A stretch of DNA of 7,117 nt from assembly GCA_946478635.1 (NCBI GenBank), contig CAMLCX010000246.1, positions 1 to 7,117 on the forward strand, given 5' to 3'. Below are positions 1 through 5,722 of the stretch, piece by piece (the stretch's first letter is position 1; every line of letters starts with the position of its first letter). The notes beneath the pieces are model-generated. The model searched no databases. It saw only the letters and a program-made list of their open reading frames with translations, and was not told the DNA's origin. A program made the position numbers and the translations under genes. This DNA comes from an uncultured Pseudomonadota bacterium. GTDB taxonomy: Bacteria; Desulfobacterota_B; Binatia; UBA9968.

Positions 1-367
1 CGCGATGCAAATATTTCCGAATCTCTTCGGTCGCGGACAGAATAAACGAAATATCCGGATCGCGGCTTTTACTGAGCGGCGTGGGCACGCAAATGCTTAC
101 CGTGTCGGCATCGGCAAGCGCGCTGAAATCGGTTGTCGGTGTGAATTGTCCGAAGCGAACCGCTTCGGCAACGGTTTTATCCGGAACATCCAAGATGTAG
201 GATTTACCTTCTTTGAGCGACGCTATCTTGCTGCCATCGAGATCGATGCCGATAACCTTGAATCCCGCGGCGGCGATTTCCATGGCGAGCGGCAATCCGA
301 CATATCCGAGGCCGATAACGGCCGCAGTCGCGTTGTGTTGTTCCAGTTTGCTTTTGAGAAGGTGCAA
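1..367 (-). CDS. Nucleotide-sugar dehydrogenase (WbpA/TviB-like, probable UDP-N-acetylglucosamine/galactosamine 6-dehydrogenase), N-terminal 122 residues, cut by the left edge
   Basis: Enzymes of this family oxidise C6 of a UDP-sugar to the uronic acid with two NAD+, supplying cytoplasmic precursors for capsule, O-antigen or exopolysaccharide. Seen here: an N-terminal Rossmann fold with GLGYVGLPLA (residues 19-28) and the NAD-ribose acidic residue D42 at the end of the second strand (VIGIDLD). SYILDVPDKT (56-65) and CVPTPLSKSRDPDISF (93-108) favour the WbpA/TviB branch over UDP-glucose dehydrogenases. The catalytic Cys and the C-terminal domain lie beyond the window, so the exact substrate cannot be read. 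The start is a TTG at 367-365 with GGAGG at 381-377, 9 nt upstream; it gives the usual short leader before the Rossmann strand. The TTG follows the prsR stop codon after a single base, suggesting translational coupling and one operon. It is probably the first biosynthetic gene of an EPS locus continuing to the left. Family assignment is firm; substrate is inferred. Confidence 0.93.
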   Translation of the reverse strand, partial: MHLLKSKLEQHNATAAVIGLGYVGLPLAMEIAAAGFKVIGIDLDGSKIASLKEGKSYILDVPDKTVAEAVRFGQFTPTTDFSALADADTVSICVPTPLSKSRDPDISFILSATEEIRKYLHR

Positions 368-368
368 T

Positions 369-1778
369 TTACGAAACCTCCGGTGTTTTAATCTGCGATT
401 TGTCTGTCGTTCTCAATAATTTGAACTCCTTTAGGCGAAGGTTGTATTTGTCGATCAACTCGTAAAGATTAACCCGGCTGATGCCGAGCTCGCGTGCCGC
501 GCGGCTGATGACGCCGTGGTTGCGCGACAGGGCCTTCTTGACGAAGTCCATCTCGATCGCTTTTTTGGCAAACTTCAAATTTACGTCCGTCGGTATCTGG
601 TCGAGAGCAAAACCCAAGTCGCTTGGTTTAAGAACGGAGCGCGGACTTAGAACCACCGCACGACTGATGAGGTTCTCCAGCTCGCGCACGTTTCCGGGCC
701 AAGGATGCATCAGCAGCGCTCCTTCGGCCTCTGCCGAAAGTGTCATTGGAGGTTTCCGGTGGTCTTTACAAAATTTGACCAAAAAGTGCTTCGCGAGAGG
801 GACGATATCATCCTTCCGGTCGCGCAGCGGCGGCATGTCGAGGGGCACCACCTTCAGCCGGTAGTACAAGTCTTCTCGAAAAACTCGATTTTCCATATCC
901 TTTTTTAGATCGCGATTGGTGGCGGCCAGGATGCGGACATCGACGTCGATTGGGGTTGTGCCGCCGACTCGTTCGATTTTTCGGTCCTGCAAAAAACGCA
1001 ACAGCTTGACTTGGAGGGGAGGGGCCAGCTCTCCGATCTCGTCCAAGAATAAAGTCCCCGTGTGAGCGAGCTCGAATTTCCCCCGTTTTTGCACGTGGGC
1101 GCCGGTGAAGGCTCCCTTTTCGTGACCAAATAATTCACTCTCCAGGAGATTCTCCGGTATGGCGCCGCAGTTGACGACCACGAACGGGTTGTCCTTGCGT
1201 TGGCTCTGTAGATGGATGGCCTGGGCGACGACCTCTTTGCCAGTACCGCTTTCGCCACAAATCAAAACAGAAATGTCGGACACGGCAACGCGTTCCACAA
1301 AACGGAAGATGTCCTTCATCGCTTTGGAAGCGCCGACCATGCCGTGGAATCCGTTTCCAATGGTTTGCTCATTCTGGTTGACGCGCTGCTGTAACTGGTA
1401 AATGTGCGTCGCGCGCTGAATCATGACTTTGAGTTCATCGATGCGAACGGGTTTGGCATAATAGTCGAAAGCGCCGAGGCGGACCGCTCGCAACGCGTTC
1501 TTGTCGTCGTCGTTGCCAGTGATGATGATGGCTCGTGTTGCAGGATCTTGAAGGAGGATCTGCTCGAGGAGCCGCATGCCGCCGAGATCCGCCGGGTTGT
1601 GTGGATTCAACGAGAGATCCAGTGTGACTACCGGGGGCTTTTCTTTTTCGAAAATAGTCATGGCCTCGCCTTCAAGCGAGGTCGTGAACACGTCATACTC
1701 GCTTTCGAGCGCCCAGCGCATCTGTTTGAGAATATTCTCCTCGTCATCGACGAGCAAAAGTTTTGGTTTCACAAGCAT
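369..1778 (-). CDS. prsR: PrsR, PEP-CTERM-box sigma-54-dependent response regulator (NtrC family)
   Basis: Cytoplasmic transcription activator, 469 residues, normal full length for the family. Receiver domain (about 5-122): acidic pair D11/D12, phospho-acceptor D54, T87 and K109. The loop after D54 is long (LSLNPHNPADLGGM) where most NtrC regulators have the short MPxMDG turn; this extended loop and the opening KPKLLLVDDE are hallmarks of PrsR. The AAA+ domain has Walker A GESGTGKE (175-182), the sigma-54-contacting GAFTGA loop (222-227) and Walker B with D246/E247. A Fis-type helix-turn-helix lies near 415-447 (ISRAARELGISRVNLYELI). PrsK, encoded 17 nt upstream, is the expected phospho-donor; known PrsR targets include sigma-54 promoters of PEP-CTERM genes. 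Start choice: the ATG at 1778 has AAAGGA only 2 nt upstream, whereas the GTG at codon 3 (1772-1770) lies 8 nt from it, so the protein may begin two residues later. Assignment is strong. Confidence 0.95.
   Translation of the reverse strand: MLVKPKLLLVDDEENILKQMRWALESEYDVFTTSLEGEAMTIFEKEKPPVVTLDLSLNPHNPADLGGMRLLEQILLQDPATRAIIITGNDDDKNALRAVRLGAFDYYAKPVRIDELKVMIQRATHIYQLQQRVNQNEQTIGNGFHGMVGASKAMKDIFRFVERVAVSDISVLICGESGTGKEVVAQAIHLQSQRKDNPFVVVNCGAIPENLLESELFGHEKGAFTGAHVQKRGKFELAHTGTLFLDEIGELAPPLQVKLLRFLQDRKIERVGGTTPIDVDVRILAATNRDLKKDMENRVFREDLYYRLKVVPLDMPPLRDRKDDIVPLAKHFLVKFCKDHRKPPMTLSAEAEGALLMHPWPGNVRELENLISRAVVLSPRSVLKPSDLGFALDQIPTDVNLKFAKKAIEMDFVKKALSRNHGVISRAARELGISRVNLYELIDKYNLRLKEFKLLRTTDKSQIKTPEVS
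377..381 (-). promoter_or_regulatory. Shine-Dalgarno site for the dehydrogenase, inside the end of prsR
   Basis: GGAGG on the minus strand lies 9 nt before the TTG at 367 and within the last codons of prsR. It decides in favour of a TTG start, since no ATG or GTG in this frame lies near the conserved N-terminus. Ribosomes finishing prsR would end directly on this start. Confidence 0.75.
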
Positions 1779-1795
1779 ATTCCTTTCTCATCCAA

Positions 1796-3910
1796 TTACA
1801 GTGTCGGGAGTTCAACTTCGACTTTAGTGCCGGCGTTTAACTGGCTCTCGATTCGGATCTGGCCCCCGTGAACCTCAATGATCGAACGGGTATGGCAGAG
1901 TCCGATGCCCAGTCCTTTTTCCTTGGTCGTCTGAAAAGGCCGAAATAGACTTTCAAGTCTTTCGGGAGGGATGCCGCATCCGGTGTCACGAATCGACGCG
2001 GTGATCTTGCCGCGCGGTTCATTAGAAACCATAACCTCCACTGCGCCTTGTCCTTTCGGTAAGCTCTGAAGCGCGTTTAGAATCAAGTTTGTGAACGCCT
2101 TTTGTAGCAAATCGGGATCACCCGAAACGGGCGGAAGCTGGTTGGTCGGCGGAAAGACTGTCCGTACCTTGACTCCGTTGCGTTGCTCAATCTTGAGGTC
2201 GTCAAAGGTGTTCGCAATGACTTTCAAAATGTCGACGGGCTGCTGTTTGAGTGAAAACTGACCTCTTTGCACGGAAAGGCTGGCGATGAGATTGATCATT
2301 TTTTCCGTTGTTTGACCGAAGGTCGCAAATGCGTCCGCGATAAACTCGGGATTTTGGCTGAAGTGTTTCGCGTTTTCCAGCGTCATCCCCTGCATCGTCG
2401 CGAGATTCTTCAGATCATGGAGAATAAAGGAGGCGAAACGATTAAACGAGTCCCATTCTCGCGCAAGAAGCAGCTCTTCCGAAAGCTTATGGGTTAAAAT
2501 CAAATGCCCCAGCTGGCTGCTGACGCTCGACAAAAATTGTTGATCTTCTGCGATGGACTTTTCCTCATCGCGTTGCGCGCCGATACCGATCAGCGCCAGT
2601 ACTTCGCCGCTTTTTTCAACGAGCACGAGGTGCTGCACGCCTAAGTCTTTAAAAGCTCGGCTGTCTGTAACGGGAAAATTCTCTACGGCGGTTGGATCAT
2701 CCTTTGCCGGCAGGCGAAAAAAGAGCATCTCCCTGTTCTTCAAACGCGATTTGTCCAAGCGCAACGGAACGATGTCAGACCCGTTTAACGAGGTGACGCC
2801 CTCGTGACGATAAGCCAAATGGTAGGTGTCGGTCGTAGGAGAGCGAAGCCAAAAGGCGACCTGCCGGACAAACATCGCATCAGCGACAAACTCACCGACG
2901 CGGGGCAACACGTCTCGAATATTAAGGGACCCGCTCGACTTGTCGGAAAATTTCATCCAAAGGTCTCGATAATCGTATTTGTTGCGAAAGAAATGTCGCG
3001 TAATGAAACCCTTAACGCGACTGTGAAATGTTGGCGATAGGTAAATAAATAAGAACAAGGCCATCAGGCCAAACGCCGCGACCGGCAAGATGACCGTCAG
3101 GCCCTGCGGTTGCACGAAGCGTAAAATATCAAGAATGGCGCCCGAGATGATCAAGTAAACCAACGCCGCGGCCGCCGATAAGCTGCCGAAGATGACGTGG
3201 CGGGACACACGAATGTTGATTTTCCATAGCGGGTATTTTGCAAAGCCGTAGGCAAGCAAAATCAAGCCGACCAGAATGATCACTGATCCCAGTTGCAACA
3301 TGGCCTGAGATATGTAGGACGATAGCAAAATGTTGACTGAGAGATAACTAAAGTAGACGGCAAATCCGAGAAAGGGTATCAAGACAAACTTGAGCTCTTC
3401 TCGTTGGGACCGACTCGCGCTTTGGAGAGTTTTATCGAAACAGAGAAGGGCTAGGATGCTGCACCCTATGATATTGAGAAAGTAATAGCGCCACTGGCTG
3501 GATATGATGATAATCGGCTGCTCGAGTATTCCTGTTACCCATTCAACAATCCCACCTGTAACTATTTCGTGGACGACAAACGCGAGGATGATGATTTGCA
3601 GCGTATAAAAGACAGTCCAGAGTCTTGAATGATGTTCAGGTTGAGCGCGACCGACGATATGGCTCACCGGAACCATCGTAATGGGTGTCAGCGCTGCGGC
3701 CAGGATGATCATTCTCGCGGCGAAGGGCGAGGTCGGTGAGCTTGCGAATAAATAGGCGCCCAATTGGAGGATAGAAAGCGGGATTAAACTCACAATCAAA
3801 TAGGAGACGCTGGAATGACTTTTAATTTTGGTTGCGAGATAAACCAACAGGCAAGCCAAAAGCACTAAATTTACGGACGATATGAAGTCGAAATTGATAA
3901 TGGAAGACAT
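1796..3910 (-). CDS. prsK: PrsK, membrane-bound PEP-CTERM system histidine kinase
   Basis: Inner-membrane sensor kinase for PrsR. From ATG 3910 it has 704 residues, the usual size. The N-terminal third (about 9-293) is a multi-pass membrane domain of roughly nine hydrophobic segments with no large periplasmic loop. A GAF-like region follows (about 330-475). The DHp helix carries H-box LHDLKN with phospho-acceptor H498, the form typical of PrsK. The HATPase has N-box NLILNALQS (608-616), DTGCG (642-646), FRPFQTTKEKGLGIGL (656-671) and ends at ELPTL. All catalytic boxes are intact. The open frame extends 26 codons further to a TTG at 3988, but that extension is not conserved-looking and contains the sigma-54 promoter at 3939-3954, so ATG 3910 is preferred. 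No strong Shine-Dalgarno precedes 3910 (only GGAT about 14 nt away). prsR follows after 17 nt. The signal it senses is unknown. Confidence 0.94.
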   Translation of the reverse strand: MSSIINFDFISSVNLVLLACLLVYLATKIKSHSSVSYLIVSLIPLSILQLGAYLFASSPTSPFAARMIILAAALTPITMVPVSHIVGRAQPEHHSRLWTVFYTLQIIILAFVVHEIVTGGIVEWVTGILEQPIIIISSQWRYYFLNIIGCSILALLCFDKTLQSASRSQREELKFVLIPFLGFAVYFSYLSVNILLSSYISQAMLQLGSVIILVGLILLAYGFAKYPLWKINIRVSRHVIFGSLSAAAALVYLIISGAILDILRFVQPQGLTVILPVAAFGLMALFLFIYLSPTFHSRVKGFITRHFFRNKYDYRDLWMKFSDKSSGSLNIRDVLPRVGEFVADAMFVRQVAFWLRSPTTDTYHLAYRHEGVTSLNGSDIVPLRLDKSRLKNREMLFFRLPAKDDPTAVENFPVTDSRAFKDLGVQHLVLVEKSGEVLALIGIGAQRDEEKSIAEDQQFLSSVSSQLGHLILTHKLSEELLLAREWDSFNRFASFILHDLKNLATMQGMTLENAKHFSQNPEFIADAFATFGQTTEKMINLIASLSVQRGQFSLKQQPVDILKVIANTFDDLKIEQRNGVKVRTVFPPTNQLPPVSGDPDLLQKAFTNLILNALQSLPKGQGAVEVMVSNEPRGKITASIRDTGCGIPPERLESLFRPFQTTKEKGLGIGLCHTRSIIEVHGGQIRIESQLNAGTKVEVELPTL

Positions 3911-3938
3911 GGAGATTGTTAAAATCCAACATGGTGTG

Positions 3939-3954
3939 AGCAAGCAGTGTGCCA
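3939..3954 (-). promoter_or_regulatory. Sigma-54 (RpoN) -24/-12 promoter of the prsK-prsR operon
   Basis: The minus strand reads TGGCACACTGCTTGCT, a full match to the core consensus TGGCAC-N5-TTGCW with the required GG-N10-GC spacing (GG at 3953-3952, GC at 3941-3940). Transcription would start near 3928, giving an 18-nt leader before ATG 3910. It faces prsK and lies outside its likely coding part. The operon encodes a sigma-54 activator and its kinase, so positive autoregulation by PrsR, or control by the neighbouring NtrC-type regulator, is likely. The motif is read directly; its activity is inferred. Confidence 0.82.
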
Positions 3955-3975
3955 TGTTCAGCGGTAAAGTTGCGC

Positions 3976-4005
3976 TTACCCCGAGCAACTCGCGCTACTA
4001 ACCAT
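3976..4005 (-). other. Possible 9-codon leader ORF upstream of prsK
   Basis: A near-ideal Shine-Dalgarno AAAGGAG (4017-4011) stands 5 nt before an ATG at 4005, better than the site of any annotated gene here. The frame reads MVSSASCSG and stops at TAA 3978-3976. It is out of frame with prsK and lies upstream of the predicted sigma-54 start, so it would be translated only from a transcript starting further upstream. It could be a leader peptide, a remnant of a lost gene start, or chance. Confidence 0.2.
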
Positions 4006-4024
4006 GAATACTCCTTTGACCCCG

Positions 4025-4041
4025 TGTCTAGATAACAAACA
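4025..4041. promoter_or_regulatory. Candidate activator-binding dyad TGT-N11-ACA upstream of prsK (weak)
   Basis: TGT at 4025-4027 and ACA at 4039-4041 are separated by 11 bases. The centre is about 105 bp upstream of the predicted sigma-54 start at 3928, a usual distance for an NtrC-family enhancer. The arms match beyond the three core bases less well than in the two dyads at 4363 and 4475, so chance is a real alternative. Confidence 0.25.
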
Positions 4042-4270
4042 AGAAATGGTAACTAGTTGACGCTTATGTGTTTTATTAAAAAGCTACTCACCGGTGACTC
4101 TGGTGTCCTGATATTCGTTTGCCAACCTAGCAGGACTTTTACAATTACATTTCGCAGAGACTATCGCGGTTGCCATCACCAAGTAAACGTCAGCCCTGCC
4201 CGATCTCAACAATTTCTAGGGATTCGATTCCCCCACTGCACTCCACTCCCTCTTTGCTAGATAGGCTACC

Positions 4271-4325
4271 CCGGAAAGGCTGCTATTCGGGAGTTTTAAT
4301 GTAAACAATCATCCAGGCTTTCCGG
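4271..4325. repeat. Inverted repeat, 11-bp arms with one mismatch, 33-nt loop
   Basis: The left arm CCGGAAAGGCT (4271-4281) is complementary to the right arm AGGCTTTCCGG (4315-4325) at 10 of 11 positions, with 8 contiguous pairs at the outer end. It is the strongest symmetry in the intergenic region. No clear terminator poly-T follows, only TTTAT, and no convergent gene end lies nearby, so an operator or an RNA stem-loop is more likely than a terminator. A tiny mobile-element remnant cannot be excluded; no second copy is in the window. Confidence 0.6.
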
Positions 4326-4362
4326 TTTATCAACGATTTCATTTAGGCGTAGTAGAACCGTC

Positions 4363-4379
4363 TGTAAGAGGAGTTTACA
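4363..4379. promoter_or_regulatory. Candidate operator dyad TGTAA-N7-TTACA
   Basis: The sequence reads TGTAAGAGGAGTTTACA with perfect 5-bp symmetric arms, extended to 6 bp by the flanking C and G (4362-4380). It shares the TGTAA half-site and the 11-base core spacing with the dyad at 4475-4491, 112 bp away. TGT-N10/11-ACA symmetry is common for Fis-type helix-turn-helix activators such as NifA (N10), but which regulator binds here is not shown. Confidence 0.45.
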
Positions 4380-4436
4380 GTAATTGCAAGTAATTTGTCG
4401 CGGAACTCAAGGGGCTTCTGATAAAAATTAAGCAAT

Positions 4437-4442
4437 TATAAT
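4437..4442 (+). promoter_or_regulatory. Possible sigma-70-type -10 box for the second kinase operon
   Basis: TATAAT is an exact -10 consensus on the plus strand, 127 nt before the TTG start at 4569. No good -35 hexamer is present at 16-18 nt spacing and there is no extended -10 TG. In such A/T-rich sequence a chance match is plausible. If real, transcription would begin near 4449, with the 4363-4379 dyad about 80 bp upstream. Confidence 0.3.
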
Positions 4443-4474
4443 GACTTGTGCGAACTTCGTTGCCCGCTCCGGAT

Positions 4475-4491
4475 TGTAAACATTCGTAACA
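4475..4491. promoter_or_regulatory. Candidate operator dyad TGTAA-N7-TAACA
   Basis: The sequence reads TGTAAACATTCGTAACA. The outer symmetry extends to GATTGT (4472-4477) and ACAATC (4489-4494), six perfect pairs with 11 bases between. It is the second copy of the TGT-N11-ACA pattern and lies about 85 bp upstream of the second kinase start. A TGTAAACAATC half-site also occurs at 4300-4310. Confidence 0.45.
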
Positions 4492-4517
4492 ATCTTCTTG
4501 AATTGATAGCAATGTTA

Positions 4518-4531
4518 TGGCAAAAATGCCA
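4518..4531. repeat. Perfect hairpin/dyad TGGCA-AAAA-TGCCA before the second kinase
   Basis: Five-bp arms enclose an AAAA loop, 37 nt before the TTG start and 27 nt before its Shine-Dalgarno site. It could be a DNA operator or a small stem-loop in the 5' leader. The left arm resembles a sigma-54 -24 element, but no GC lies 10 bases after the GG, so it is not called a promoter. Confidence 0.4.
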
Positions 4532-4558
4532 GCTAGTTTGTGATTAATGAAGGTAGTC

Positions 4559-4563
4559 GGAGG
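4559..4563 (+). promoter_or_regulatory. Shine-Dalgarno site fixing the TTG start of the second kinase
   Basis: GGAGG ends 5 nt before TTG 4569-4571. An in-frame TAG at 4554-4556 rules out any start further upstream, and there is no in-frame ATG before the PAS region, so TTG 4569 is the only well-supported start. Confidence 0.75.
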
Positions 4564-4568
4564 AATTC

Positions 4569-5705
4569 TTGTCTCGTAGCTCAACTCCAAGCAATTATCG
4601 CGAACATGGGACGGACCGATCGCCGCTAGTTATTCAATCATCTCACCCTGTGAATCGAGGCAGTACTCCGGTATTCGATGATGCCCATATTGATCCGGCA
4701 ACCCCGTTACCGTGCGTTGTCTATCAATGCACGCCGGATCTCCTTCTGACCAGCATATCTCCAAACGCTTACGAGCTGTTAGGAATTCGCCCTGAGAACG
4801 TGCTCGACAATCGCGCTCTCTGGGAGGAAAGGTTTATTCCCGAGGATCGCACGCGCATCTTGGCGAAACTCACCCAGCTGGGTTTGACGAAAATGGACTC
4901 GGAGGTTCACAAGATTTCGGATGATCAGGGGCTACCTGTGTGGGTCGTTCACCACTTTCGCAAAATGAACCGCAGTTGTGACAGCGCCATTCTCGGATAC
5001 ATGTCGCCGTTAGCAAGCGATTTCGTGGCTAAAACGTTGGATGCTTCGACTATTTCGCAGTTTGTCCATAAAATCGGTAATCACTTCCAATTGCTAAACC
5101 TTCTCGTCGGTTCCTTGAAGCGGACGTCAACCAGCATCGACGAAATTGAAGCATTCCAGCAGGCCATCGATAGGGCGGTGGATTTTACCCGTTCATTCTC
5201 GCACTACAGTCAGCCGCCGGCATACGCAGGTGCGGTCGATTTGGAAGAGATCCTTCACTCCGTAACTGGCGCCGCCGCGTGTGTCGACCATAAAATCACC
5301 ATTCAAAATCTTGTTGAAAAATCTCTCGCGGGTGCGCGCGTCAACGGCGATGCGTTCCTGCTCGAGTTGGCATTCGCTGCCATTTTAAAAAACGCTATCG
5401 AAGCGACAAGCAGTGGTGGCCAAATTTGTGTAACGGCAACCGTGACGGACAGTCCTGCGCCGCGGCCGATCGCCCGTATCGCGATCATCGATACCGGATG
5501 CGGCATCGAAGGCAGCGCATTGTGCGATGCCGCCGCCCCTTTTGTTAGTTCAAAGCGCGACGGAGATGGCCTTGGATTGAGTACGGCGCTTCGCGTGATC
5601 GAAATGCACGGCGGCACCTTGAAAATTTCGAGTGCAGTTGGTCAAGGAACCCAAGTATTGATCGCACTTCCCGTAGAGTTCGATCCGATCCAAGCCCTCC
5701 GATAA
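4569..5705 (+). CDS. Cytoplasmic PAS-domain sensor histidine kinase
   Basis: Kinase of a two-component pair, 378 residues, with no signal peptide or membrane segment, so it reads a cytoplasmic signal. After a poorly conserved tail (1-44) comes one PAS-like domain (about 46-150: PCVVYQCTPDLLLTSISPNAYELLGI, split here only by position, with IPEDR at 90-94). The DHp helices span about 160-215, with H-box FVHKIGNHFQ; H167 is the likely phospho-acceptor and N171 sits at H+4. K168 replaces the acidic residue normally at H+1. The HATPase has N-box LKNAIEAT (273-280), DTGCG (308-312), PFVSSK (324-329), GDGLGLS (332-338) and a standard end. The response regulator gene begins 17 nt downstream, so the two very probably form a pair. 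No family symbol is recognised. Proximity to prsK-prsR suggests, but does not prove, a role in EPS or PEP-CTERM control. Confidence 0.9.
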   Translation: MSRSSTPSNYREHGTDRSPLVIQSSHPVNRGSTPVFDDAHIDPATPLPCVVYQCTPDLLLTSISPNAYELLGIRPENVLDNRALWEERFIPEDRTRILAKLTQLGLTKMDSEVHKISDDQGLPVWVVHHFRKMNRSCDSAILGYMSPLASDFVAKTLDASTISQFVHKIGNHFQLLNLLVGSLKRTSTSIDEIEAFQQAIDRAVDFTRSFSHYSQPPAYAGAVDLEEILHSVTGAAACVDHKITIQNLVEKSLAGARVNGDAFLLELAFAAILKNAIEATSSGGQICVTATVTDSPAPRPIARIAIIDTGCGIEGSALCDAAAPFVSSKRDGDGLGLSTALRVIEMHGGTLKISSAVGQGTQVLIALPVEFDPIQALR

Positions 5706-5722
5706 CGGCAAAGCGGAGAATC

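Larger units (their letters stand above)
3955..4568. other. Divergent intergenic regulatory region
   Basis: About 0.6 kb between the prsK promoter and the second kinase, visibly richer in A/T than the flanking genes, with no convincing gene. Open frames at 4057-4260 (plus) and 4375-4590 (minus) have no recognisable protein features. It holds, in order: the short leader ORF, a TGT-N11-ACA dyad at 4025-4041, a 10-bp palindrome TCACCGGTGA at 4088-4097, a T-arm-like motif near 4218-4235, an inverted repeat at 4271-4325, two better TGT-N11-ACA dyads at 4363-4379 and 4475-4491, a TATAAT box at 4437 and a hairpin at 4518-4531. The size and dyad content suit enhancer-dependent control of both flanking operons. 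Confidence 0.75.

Noticed and set aside
85..100. Sigma-54-like TGGGCAC...ATGCT on the plus strand
   Set aside because: It lies antisense inside the dehydrogenase coding region, has an inserted G in the -24 element, and faces no gene start.
5..391. 128-codon plus-strand open frame at the left edge
   Set aside because: It is antisense to the dehydrogenase, whose minus-strand product has clear family motifs (GLGYVGLPLA, VPTPL).
3911..3988. A 26-codon N-terminal extension of prsK starting at TTG 3988
   Set aside because: It has no Shine-Dalgarno at a useful distance, contains a consensus sigma-54 promoter, and the PrsK family begins almost directly with the first membrane segment, as it does from ATG 3910.
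4088..4097. Perfect 10-bp palindrome TCACCGGTGA
   Set aside because: A 10-bp palindrome is expected about once per kilobase by chance; it is single and not placed at a mapped promoter. It only loosely recalls NtrC half-sites (CACC/GGTG), with the wrong spacing.
4057..4260. 67-codon plus-strand open frame in the intergenic region
   Set aside because: No Shine-Dalgarno, no recognisable domain or membrane pattern, and its A/T-rich composition matches the surrounding non-coding DNA.
4271..4330. Rho-independent terminator
   Set aside because: The loop of 33 nt is too long, only TTTAT follows, and neither flanking operon ends here.
4518..4533. Sigma-54 promoter for the PAS kinase operon
   Set aside because: TGGCA is present but the nearest GC lies 11, not 10, bases after the GG and its context is CAGCT rather than TTGCW.
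4375..4590. 71-codon minus-strand open frame overlapping the PAS kinase start
   Set aside because: It has no recognisable features and overlaps the kinase start and the putative operator dyads; most likely chance.
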